Source: an uncultured Actinomycetes bacterium
GTDB taxonomy: Bacteria; Actinomycetota; Actinomycetes; Nanopelagicales; Nanopelagicaceae
NCBI GenBank assembly: GCA_903895995.1
Contig: CAITVX010000032.1
Location: forward strand, 1-41,022
Direction of reading: 5' to 3'
DNA length: 41,022 nt
The stretch's first letter is position 1; every line of letters starts with the position of its first letter. The notes under the pieces are model-generated. The model was given only the letters and a program-made list of their open reading frames with translations, ran no database searches and was not told where the DNA came from. The translations under genes were made by a program, and so were the position numbers. Below are positions 31,628 to 38,609 of this stretch, in pieces.

Positions 31628-33158
31628 GGTATTAGGTAATCGTTACACCGTCGGTCCAATGATCGGTACTGGTGGGATGGCGGATGTTTATGCTGCTCAC
31701 GATGATCGACTTAATCGTGATGTTGCAATAAAGATATTGCGTAGCGATCTCGCTCGTGACCCGGCATTTGTTGCTCGCTTTAGAAAAGAAGCCCTCGCTG
31801 CTGCAGGCCTTAACCACACTGGAATCGTTGCCGTGTATGACTCTGGTGAAGATGGCACTGACTCTTACATTGTGATGGAACTCGTTAAAGGACAGACCCT
31901 TCGTGAACTTCTTCAACAGAGTGGGTCAATCGAAACTGAGACCGCCCTTGAATTAACAGCTGGAATTCTCGAAGCCCTTGAATACTCGCATTCCAAGGGA
32001 ATTATCCATCGAGATATCAAGCCTGGAAATATCATGATCACCGATACCGGTGAGATCAAAGTGATGGACTTCGGAATCGCTCGCGCACTCGCCGATATTG
32101 GTGCAACCATGACGAATACATGGAATGTCGTAGGCACTGCCCAATACCTATCCCCTGAGCAAGCAACTGGTGAGACCGCCGATGCTCGCAGTGATATCTA
32201 CTCACTTGGTTGTGTTCTCTATGAGATGCTCTCAGGCGAACCGCCATTTACGGGAGATACGCCAGTCTCAATCGCATTCCAGCATGTTTCTGGTCAACTT
32301 ATTCCCCTGACAGAGCGCGCTCCTGAGATCGAAGCCGGTCTTGGAACTATTTGTGGCGTCGCACTTTCAAAGGATCCCGCGCATCGATACCAGAGCGCAC
32401 ACGCAATGCTTACTGATCTCAAACGTGCGATGAAGGGCGAACCTGTCACCACAAAGATTCGCCGTATTAAGCCGCGCAAAAATGCACTTCTTGCAACGGT
32501 GATCGGGCTGATCCTTGTTATCGGGGCATCAAGTATCTACTTTGTCACTAAAGGCAGCACCACAATGATTCAAGTCCCCAGTGTGGTCGGGTTGACTCAA
32601 GATGAAGCGAAGAATCTATTGCGCAACTTTACGATCAACATCACCCAGGGCCCAGATGCAAGAATTCCTGTAGGTCGCGTTGCAAGCCAATTACCGCTTG
32701 CAACTTCGCATGTCCCGTCTGGATCATCTATCTCAATTGTTATATCTGAAGGCCCAGGACAGACAACTGTTCCTGTTGATCTGATTGGTAAATCTCTCAG
32801 CGATGCTCGCAACTCACTCCTTGCCGTCGGTTTATCTGTTACCCAAATTGTGCCGGTGGATTCCAATCAGAGCCCTGGAACTATCTTGCAAGTCACTCCT
32901 ATGCCAGGAACCTCACTAGCTGCAGGAAGTGGTGTAATTCTTCAAATCGCAAGCGGTAGTACGACAGTTCCTTTGCTTACTAATATCGCTGAGGTTGAAG
33001 CACAGACGATCCTTACCCAAGCAGGATTCTTATTTAAGATTATTTATGCTTACGACGCAACACAAACTATTGGAAATGTTTTGGCTCAAGCACCTGCAGC
33101 TGGGGCATCACAACCGATTGGTTCTTCAGTAACTATTACAGTTAATAAGCAGAACTAA
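31620..33158 (+). CDS. pknB: Serine/threonine protein kinase with PASTA domains (PknB-like)
   Basis: The 512-residue protein has a kinase domain (about 9-265) with glycine loop IGTGGMADVY, Lys38 in VAIKIL, HRDIKPGN with Asp132, the DFG Asp150, and an activation loop rich in Thr (GATMTNTWNVVGT). One membrane helix follows at about 289-310. Three PASTA domains follow outside (roughly 316-381, 382-446, 447-512), which in PknB sense peptidoglycan fragments or lipid II. Mycobacterial PknB has four. I chose the ATG at 31620 because it fits the usual kinase start; upstream TTG and GTG codons in frame lie inside pstP. It is the core of a cell-wall and division control set with PstP and CrgA. Confidence 0.95.
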   Translation: MSKVLGNRYTVGPMIGTGGMADVYAAHDDRLNRDVAIKILRSDLARDPAFVARFRKEALAAAGLNHTGIVAVYDSGEDGTDSYIVMELVKGQTLRELLQQSGSIETETALELTAGILEALEYSHSKGIIHRDIKPGNIMITDTGEIKVMDFGIARALADIGATMTNTWNVVGTAQYLSPEQATGETADARSDIYSLGCVLYEMLSGEPPFTGDTPVSIAFQHVSGQLIPLTERAPEIEAGLGTICGVALSKDPAHRYQSAHAMLTDLKRAMKGEPVTTKIRRIKPRKNALLATVIGLILVIGASSIYFVTKGSTTMIQVPSVVGLTQDEAKNLLRNFTINITQGPDARIPVGRVASQLPLATSHVPSGSSISIVISEGPGQTTVPVDLIGKSLSDARNSLLAVGLSVTQIVPVDSNQSPGTILQVTPMPGTSLAAGSGVILQIASGSTTVPLLTNIAEVEAQTILTQAGFLFKIIYAYDATQTIGNVLAQAPAAGASQPIGSSVTITVNKQN

Positions 33159-33784
33159 GCTTTAACAACGACAGGACGTAAGTGTTCTGAACGTTCGCGT
33201 GCCTGCGCATCCCCACAGACCACTAACCAGTTGCCTAACATTTTATGGCCGTGCTCTGTAAGCACTGATTCTGGGTGGAACTGAACGCCAGAGATCGGAA
33301 GAGTCTTGTGTTGGATCGACATCACGATTCCAGAATCTGTCGTGCTTGTCACTTCAATTTCTGCAGGAAGAGTTGCTGGTTCAATCGCGAGTGAGTGATA
33401 TCGCGTGACGGTAATTGGCGAAGGAATATTTGCCATGACGCCGTGATTATTATGTTCAATCACGGATGTCTTTCCATGAAGTAATTCAGGTGCGCGTGAG
33501 ACAGTTGCTCCAAAAGCTGTGGCGATCGCTTGATGTCCAAGGCAGACACCAAAGAGAGGAATTTTCTCTTGCGCGCAGAAATTCACCATATCGATAGAGA
33601 TTCCGGCTGCCTCAGGAGTCCCAGGGCCCGGTGAGATTAAGACGGCATCAAATTCGCGTGCCTTCTCGACTGTGATCTCATCATTTCTGACCACAGTGCA
33701 CTCAGCCCCGATCTGCCCCAAGTATTGAACAAGGTTGTAGACGAAGGAGTCATAGTTATCGATGACGAGGATCTGCTTAGGCAC
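33155..33784 (-). CDS. trpG: Glutamine amidotransferase, anthranilate/PABA synthase component II
   Basis: The 209-residue class I amidotransferase has ILVIDNYDSFVYNLVQYLG at the start, ISPGPGTPEAAG as the oxyanion loop, and FGVCLGHQAIA with the catalytic Cys. The His-Glu pair is in GVQFHPESVLT. It supplies ammonia for anthranilate or 4-aminobenzoate synthesis; sequence alone does not separate TrpG from PabA. The same gene stands next to pknB in mycobacteria. It starts at GTG, with AAGAAT 6 bases before it. It converges with pknB (4-base overlap) and is divergent from crgA, 37 bases away. Confidence 0.93.
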   Translation of the reverse strand: MPKQILVIDNYDSFVYNLVQYLGQIGAECTVVRNDEITVEKAREFDAVLISPGPGTPEAAGISIDMVNFCAQEKIPLFGVCLGHQAIATAFGATVSRAPELLHGKTSVIEHNNHGVMANIPSPITVTRYHSLAIEPATLPAEIEVTSTTDSGIVMSIQHKTLPISGVQFHPESVLTEHGHKMLGNWLVVCGDAQARERSEHLRPVVVKA

Positions 33785-33809
33785 CTGCTAATTCTTGCCT
33801 AATATGTAG

Positions 33810-33815
33810 TAATCT
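33810..33815 (+). promoter_or_regulatory. Candidate -10 (TAATCT) for crgA
   Basis: TAATCT is 6 bases (TGCGCC) from the ATG of crgA. The candidate -10 of trpG on the other strand (33791-33796) is only 13 bases away, so the two promoters overlap. Confidence 0.5.
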
Positions 33816-33821
33816 TGCGCC

Positions 33822-34091
33822 ATGCCTAAATCCAAGGTCCGCAAGAAGGTCAAAGAGCAGAACCACATCGATCAGCTCGTTGAGCAGCAAGAGCATGCCC
33901 ATCAGCTCGCTGAGTCTCCAAAGTGGCTCGCCCCAACGATGGTCGCTGCCTTCCTCGCCGGTCTGATCTGGATCGTTATCTTCTACGTCTCAGGCACCAG
34001 CTACCCAGTTCCTCATATCGGGGCTTGGAATATGCTCATTGGCTTCGGATTTATCGGAGCTGGCTTCACCCTCGCCACTCGCTGGCGGTAA
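33822..34091 (+). CDS. crgA: Cell division protein CrgA
   Basis: The 89-residue protein has a charged cytoplasmic start (MPKSKVRKKVKEQ), a region rich in Gln, Glu and His, and two membrane helices at about 38-55 and 67-84. The conserved SPKWLAPTM stretch opens the first helix, and SYPVPHIGAWNMLIGFG joins the two. It matches CrgA (UPF0233), an actinobacteria-specific division protein that binds FtsZ, FtsQ and FtsI at the septum. In mycobacteria crgA also lies close to trpG and pknB, so the order supports the call. Confidence 0.95.
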   Translation: MPKSKVRKKVKEQNHIDQLVEQQEHAHQLAESPKWLAPTMVAAFLAGLIWIVIFYVSGTSYPVPHIGAWNMLIGFGFIGAGFTLATRWR

Positions 34092-34125
34092 ATACAAGCT
34101 CACCTAATTACACCGTTGTAACTCC

Positions 34126-34151
34126 TCCACAGGTGTTGATATCTCTGTGGA
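34126..34151. repeat. Inverted repeat with DnaA-box-like arms
   Basis: TCCACAG and CTGTGGA stand 12 bases apart between crgA and the response regulator gene. Read outward, each arm lies in a 9-base match of about 7 of 9 to the DnaA box TTATCCACA. It may be a DnaA site or an operator of the two-component system. Confidence 0.4.
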
Positions 34152-34236
34152 TGCCCAGATACTCAAGGCTCGGGCTAGGCTCGTTCTCAGGAAACCCCCA
34201 GCAAAGAAGAGGACTCTTCGGAACGAGGTGAAAACA

Positions 34237-34992
34237 ATGACAATTCTTCAGAACGCTCCAAGAGCGCAAAAGGCAGGTACCGAGACAATGGAAAAGACCA
34301 CACAAAGAATCCTGGTTGTCGATGACGAAAGCAGTATCTCTGAACTCATCGCGACAAGTCTTAAATTCGTCGGTTTCGAAGTTCGAACTGCGGCGACTGG
34401 ATCAGAAGCTCTTCGTGTAGCTGAAGAGTTCAGGCCACATGCACTTATTTTAGATGTCATGCTCCCAGACCAAAATGGTTTCGACGTATGTCGTCAACTT
34501 CGCCAAGATGGACACTCTGTTGGCGTTCTCTTCTTAACTGCGAAAGATACAGTCGAAGATAAAATCGCAGGGCTCACTATCGGTGGCGATGATTACGTCA
34601 CAAAGCCATTTAGTTTAGATGAACTTGTTGCAAGACTTCGTGCACTCTTACGTCGTATCGGCGCAACCGAAGCTGAAGTCGATGATGAGAAAGTTCGCTT
34701 TGCAGATCTCGAACTCGATGAGGCAACTCATGAAGTTCGTCGTGCAGGAAATCTCATTGATCTCTCTCCAACAGAGTTCACATTACTTCGATACTTGATG
34801 ATTAACGCTGATCGCGTTGTCAGTAAGTCCCAGATCTTGGACCATGTCTGGCAATATGATTTCCGCGGAGACGCTGGAATTGTTGAGACATATGTTTCCT
34901 ACCTGCGTAAGAAGATTGATATCTATGAACCCGCTCTTATCTATACCGTTCGCGGTGTTGGATATCGCATGAGAATGCCAGCCGCTCAGTAA
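34237..34992 (+). CDS. OmpR-family response regulator
   Basis: The 251-residue protein has a receiver domain with Asp29-Asp30 in ILVVDDES, the phosphorylated Asp73 in ALILDVMLPDQNG, and the Lys in DDYVTKPFS. A winged-helix DNA-binding domain follows (LDEATHEVRRAGNLIDLSPTEFTLL to RGVGYRMR). The frame is open from 34147. I chose the ATG at 34237 because GAGGTG lies about 6 bases before it; an ATG at 34288 (MEKTTQRILVV) is a shorter alternative that removes an unstructured start. It forms a pair with the histidine kinase 7 bases downstream and probably regulates its own operon. Confidence 0.93.
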   Translation: MTILQNAPRAQKAGTETMEKTTQRILVVDDESSISELIATSLKFVGFEVRTAATGSEALRVAEEFRPHALILDVMLPDQNGFDVCRQLRQDGHSVGVLFLTAKDTVEDKIAGLTIGGDDYVTKPFSLDELVARLRALLRRIGATEAEVDDEKVRFADLELDEATHEVRRAGNLIDLSPTEFTLLRYLMINADRVVSKSQILDHVWQYDFRGDAGIVETYVSYLRKKIDIYEPALIYTVRGVGYRMRMPAAQ

Positions 34993-34999
34993 TTGTTCT

Positions 35000-36442
35000 A
35001 TGCGTATTACACATTGGAGTCTTCGTAACCGATTGCTCGTCTCGGTATTAATCGTTTCAGCAATCGGTATCGCAGCTTCAGATTTTGGTGCGATTCAATC
35101 TCTGCGTCAATTTTTAGTAAATCAGCTTGATACTCAACTAACCACGATCTCCCACAACACTCAGATGCAGTTGGATCGTGCTGGTATTGAATCCCAGCAG
35201 CAAGCAACCGACGATATGCAGTTCATGCCAATCCGACCTCTGCGCGGTGTTCCGACTACAACAACAGTGACACTTCTGGATCCAACTGGAGCGGTTATTG
35301 GCCACATTGGCGGAGACTTAACGGGTATCAGTACGGGCGAGCAATTCCAGGGTTTCACGCTAGCTAAAGTGGCTGCAACTCAAGGCAAGCCCTTTAATTT
35401 TAATACTGCCAACGATCTCCATTACCGAGTAATTGCAACTTCGCTACCTTCGGGACAAGGTTCTGTCCTCATCTCATCATCACTTGAAAATGTCAGTAAG
35501 ACTTTGAAGGAACTCGGGTTCCTCTTCTTGCTGATCTCATTACTCGTTCTCGCTCTCGTTGGACTCCTTGCTCGTGCATTTATTCGTCTGAGCCTTAAAC
35601 CGTTGAGTGAAGTCGAAGTAACCGCTGCCGCTATTGCAGGCGGTGATCTCTCTGCGCGTTTGCCACAGAGCCGCCCAACAACTGAAGTTGGAAAACTCAC
35701 CACATCGCTCAACCGAATGCTTGAGCGCATTGAAGAATCTTTCGCTGTTCGCGTCGAGTCTGAGTCAAAGCTACGTCGCTTTGTTGCAGATGCATCACAT
35801 GAGCTGCGTACTCCCCTCACCGCAATCCGCGGCTTTGCCGAGCTCCATCGACAAGGCGCTGTATCGGGTGAAGAAAAAACCAAAGAACTTGTTGGTCGCA
35901 TTGAGAAAGAATCTATTCGTATGGGTTCACTCGTTGAAGATTTACTCTTACTCGCACGAATGGACCAGACACCAGAGCTTGCAAAAGAGCCAGTCGATCT
36001 CGACACCTTGGTCCACGAAGTTGTTGCATCGGCTCGCGCCGCTGGCCCTGATCACCCAATCACTATTAATATCCCAAGCGGAGATAACTTCGTCTTAGGT
36101 GATTCGATCCGAGTGCACCAAGCCATTGCTAACCTCTTAGCAAATGCGCGAACACATACTCCATCTGGTACTCCGATCACAGTTGCTATTAAAGAGCTTG
36201 AGAATGAAACAACAATTACAGTTGCAGATAAGGGTCCTGGTTTGTCTCACGCTGATCAAGAGAAGATCTTCGAACGTTTCTACCGCGCTGATACCTCGCG
36301 TGCTCGTACTAAAGGTGAAGGTTCGGGGCTTGGACTATCTATCGTTGATGCGGTGATGAAGGCCCACGGTGGATCTGTTTCAGTGCTTTCAGAGCTTGGC
36401 CAGGGTTGCGAATTCACCCTGCACTTCCCTATTACAGCTTAA
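35000..36442 (+). CDS. Sensor histidine kinase
   Basis: The 480-residue membrane protein has a first helix at about 11-30, an extracytoplasmic sensor region of some 140 residues, and a second helix at about 172-196. A HAMP domain with AIAGGDLSARLP follows. The H box is FVADASHELRTPLTAIRGFAE with the phosphorylated His267. The ATPase domain has N box (HQAIANLLANARTHTP), VADKGPGLS and GSGLGLSIV. It pairs with the response regulator before it. The signal is unknown. Its last 4 bases overlap the convergent htpX gene. Confidence 0.95.
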   Translation: MRITHWSLRNRLLVSVLIVSAIGIAASDFGAIQSLRQFLVNQLDTQLTTISHNTQMQLDRAGIESQQQATDDMQFMPIRPLRGVPTTTTVTLLDPTGAVIGHIGGDLTGISTGEQFQGFTLAKVAATQGKPFNFNTANDLHYRVIATSLPSGQGSVLISSSLENVSKTLKELGFLFLLISLLVLALVGLLARAFIRLSLKPLSEVEVTAAAIAGGDLSARLPQSRPTTEVGKLTTSLNRMLERIEESFAVRVESESKLRRFVADASHELRTPLTAIRGFAELHRQGAVSGEEKTKELVGRIEKESIRMGSLVEDLLLLARMDQTPELAKEPVDLDTLVHEVVASARAAGPDHPITINIPSGDNFVLGDSIRVHQAIANLLANARTHTPSGTPITVAIKELENETTITVADKGPGLSHADQEKIFERFYRADTSRARTKGEGSGLGLSIVDAVMKAHGGSVSVLSELGQGCEFTLHFPITA

Positions 36443-37362
36443 TTAAGCGGATTTGATTCCATGTTACGTAGGATCGCAATGCGCTCTTCTAACGGTGGGT
36501 GAGTGCTAAATAACTTCGAGACAGCTTTCCCATCAAGTGGTGATTCAATCCAGATATGCGCAACTGCATTCGACTTCTGGCGCACGACAGTTGAATCAGC
36601 TTGGAGAACTTCCAGTGCCTTACGCAATCCTGCAGGATTACGGGTAAAGGCAACGGCTGTTGCATCAGCGAGTGATTCACGCTTACGTGAGATTGCCGAT
36701 TTCAGTAAGAGAGCTGCGATCGGAGCCAAAATAAGTACGATGAGTGAGACCACAATTGCGATTGGGTTCTGGTTATTCTCGCGATCATCGCGATTTCCCA
36801 TCCCGCCGAAGAACATCATGCGAGTCAACATATCGCTCAAGATTGCAATAGCACCCGCTGTTGTGGCAGCGACGGCTGAGACCAATGTGTCGCGGTTAGC
36901 TACGTGAGACATCTCGTGTGCAATAACTCCTTGAAGTTCATCACGATCCATTACTTCTAGGATCCGCGTTGTAAAAGCAATGAGCGCATGATCAGGGTTA
37001 CGACCTGTTGCAAAGGCATTGGGAGCGCTGTCTTGAACAATCGCAACCTTTGGAAGTTTGAGTCCCGATGCAATACAGACCTCTTCAACTAAATTGAAAA
37101 GTTCTGGATTATCTTCGCGTTCAATAATTTTTGCACCTGTCATTGTGATAACAAGTGAATCCGAGAAGTAGTACGACCCCCAGACAGAGATCAGTGCAAA
37201 ACCAACAGCAACCGGAACGATCATCGCTGATGACTTACCCATGTAGGTCATTGCTGCAAAGACAACTAACCAGACAAGTGCACCCATTCCAGCCAAGAGG
37301 CCGAAAGTTTTCATGCGGTTAGAGCTCTGCAGCCCTCGGAAATCTAAAGACGATTGAGTCAT
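36439..37362 (-). CDS. htpX: Membrane zinc metalloprotease HtpX
   Basis: The 307-residue M48B protease has two early membrane helices (about 20-40 and 45-68). The zinc site is VIAHEMSHVANRDTL, with the later Glu in RKRESLADATAVAFTRNP, and there is another membrane helix pair around 155-215. HtpX degrades damaged membrane proteins. It lies 8 bases after lemA on the same strand, and lemA-htpX is a common pair. The start is ATG with no clear ribosome binding site. Confidence 0.95.
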   Translation of the reverse strand: MTQSSLDFRGLQSSNRMKTFGLLAGMGALVWLVVFAAMTYMGKSSAMIVPVAVGFALISVWGSYYFSDSLVITMTGAKIIEREDNPELFNLVEEVCIASGLKLPKVAIVQDSAPNAFATGRNPDHALIAFTTRILEVMDRDELQGVIAHEMSHVANRDTLVSAVAATTAGAIAILSDMLTRMMFFGGMGNRDDRENNQNPIAIVVSLIVLILAPIAALLLKSAISRKRESLADATAVAFTRNPAGLRKALEVLQADSTVVRQKSNAVAHIWIESPLDGKAVSKLFSTHPPLEERIAILRNMESNPLN

Positions 37363-37370
37363 ACGTGCAA

Positions 37371-37925
37371 TTAGAACTTAACGTTAGGAACGTTACGATC
37401 TGCTGCGTTTTCAATCTCGTAAAAGGCACGTGCGCTTACCTTTGCGATGCCAGCGAAGAGACCAGAAGGAAAAGTCTTGACAGCTTGGTTGAGGCTGCGG
37501 ATTGTGTCATTGTAGAACTGACGAGCAAATGCAACCTTGTTCTCAGTTGTCGAAAGTTCTTCTTGGAGAGATAAGAAGTTTGCAGATGCTTTGAGATCTG
37601 GATAGCTCTCTGCGACAGCGAGCAACCCACGGAGCGCGGTTGTAAGTTGACCATCAGCAGCTGCGACATCAGCAATACCAGTCGCACTAGTTGCCTTTGC
37701 ACGAGCAGTGATTACAGCATCAAGAGTTGTCTTCTCATGTGATGCATAGCCTTTGACGGTCTCAACAAGATTAGGAATCAGATCAGCACGACGCTTGAGT
37801 TGAACTTCGATCTGCGCAAATGATTCATCGGCAGAGATGTTCAAACGAACAAGCTTGTTGTAGCTGGCGATAAACCAGATGGCGAGCAAGGCGATAACTG
37901 CAACGATGATTACTGTGCTTTTCAT
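37371..37925 (-). CDS. lemA: LemA family protein
   Basis: The 184-residue protein has one N-terminal membrane helix (about 4-22, VIIVAVIALLAIWFIASYN) and a long helical body. It contains LKRRADLIPNLVETVKGYASHE, the signature of LemA, and later FLSLQEELSTTENKVAFARQFYND. The body should lie outside or in the periplasm-like space. Its function is not well known; the pairing with htpX suggests membrane protein quality control. TAGAGT stands 6 bases before the ATG, so this is the first gene of the pair. Confidence 0.94.
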   Translation of the reverse strand: MKSTVIIVAVIALLAIWFIASYNKLVRLNISADESFAQIEVQLKRRADLIPNLVETVKGYASHEKTTLDAVITARAKATSATGIADVAAADGQLTTALRGLLAVAESYPDLKASANFLSLQEELSTTENKVAFARQFYNDTIRSLNQAVKTFPSGLFAGIAKVSARAFYEIENAADRNVPNVKF

Positions 37926-37931
37926 ACTTTT

Positions 37932-37937
37932 ACTCTA
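37932..37937 (-). promoter_or_regulatory. Candidate -10 (TAGAGT) of lemA-htpX
   Basis: TAGAGT is 6 bases (AAAAGT) from the lemA ATG. A GAGGAG further up (about 20 bases) is too far to be the ribosome binding site. Confidence 0.5.
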
Positions 37938-37968
37938 GCTCCTCTGTGAACTCTCGCTTGGCTGAAAG

Positions 37969-38547
37969 TTACTGAATTTTGGACTGGTGAAAGTTCAACC
38001 ATGATTTAGATGGCGTAGGTCCACGTTGTCCCTGGTAACGAGAACCGTAGACGGCGGAACCGTAAGGATGCTCAGCCGGAGATGAGAGTTTGATGAGACA
38101 AAGTTGTCCGATCTTCATTCCTGGAAAGAGCTTTACCGGAAGATTCGCAACGTTTGAGAGTTCGAGCGTGATGTGTCCGCTAAAACCTGGATCGATGAAG
38201 CCAGCGGTTGAGTGTGTAAGTAAACCTAAGCGCCCGAGTGATGACTTACCTTCAAGTCGGCCCGCGATGTCATCGGGGAGGGTGATCACTTCATAGGTGC
38301 TCGCCAGAACAAACTCGCCTGGGTGCAAAATAAAGTGTTCATCTGGATCAACTGCGATCTCACGTGTGAGCTCGGGTTGTTCGATAGACGGATCGATCAC
38401 CGAATACTTGTGATTTTCGAAGACGCGGAAGAAGCGATCGAGGCGTACGTCGACGCTCGAAGGCTGGATCATCGCCTCGGTAAATGGCTCGACCTTGACT
38501 CGGCCAAGCTGGACTTCTGAACGGATATCGCGGTCACTTAGTAGCAC
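37969..38547 (-). CDS. dcd: dCTP deaminase
   Basis: The 192-residue protein has the dCTP deaminase/dUTPase fold. [12 protein letters not shown] is the standard start, [15 protein letters not shown] follows, [14 protein letters not shown] is the phosphate-binding part, and [19 protein letters not shown] carries the catalytic Glu. It turns dCTP into dUTP for thymidylate synthesis; some actinobacterial members also hydrolyse dUTP to dUMP. The C-terminus [12 protein letters not shown] closes over the active site. The start is GTG at 38547, with TAAGGT exactly 6 bases before it. Confidence 0.96.
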   Translation of the reverse strand: MLLSDRDIRSEVQLGRVKVEPFTEAMIQPSSVDVRLDRFFRVFENHKYSVIDPSIEQPELTREIAVDPDEHFILHPGEFVLASTYEVITLPDDIAGRLEGKSSLGRLGLLTHSTAGFIDPGFSGHITLELSNVANLPVKLFPGMKIGQLCLIKLSSPAEHPYGSAVYGSRYQGQRGPTPSKSWLNFHQSKIQ

Positions 38548-38553
38548 GAGCCG

Positions 38554-38559
38554 ACCTTA
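38554..38559 (-). promoter_or_regulatory. Candidate -10 (TAAGGT) for dcd
   Basis: TAAGGT is 6 bases (CGGCTC) from the GTG start of dcd. An AAGG inside it could also be read as a weak ribosome binding site at 8 bases. Confidence 0.4.
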
Positions 38560-38609
38560 TAGCCTCACATGAGGTTGCATAAGTTACTGGTCAGTAGCAT
38601 TATTGAGTC

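Noticed and set aside
35422-36006. A 194-codon open frame antisense to the histidine kinase gene
   Set aside because: The sense strand encodes a complete histidine kinase with all motifs; the antisense product is rich in Ser and Arg, has no recognisable domain, and arises from codon bias.
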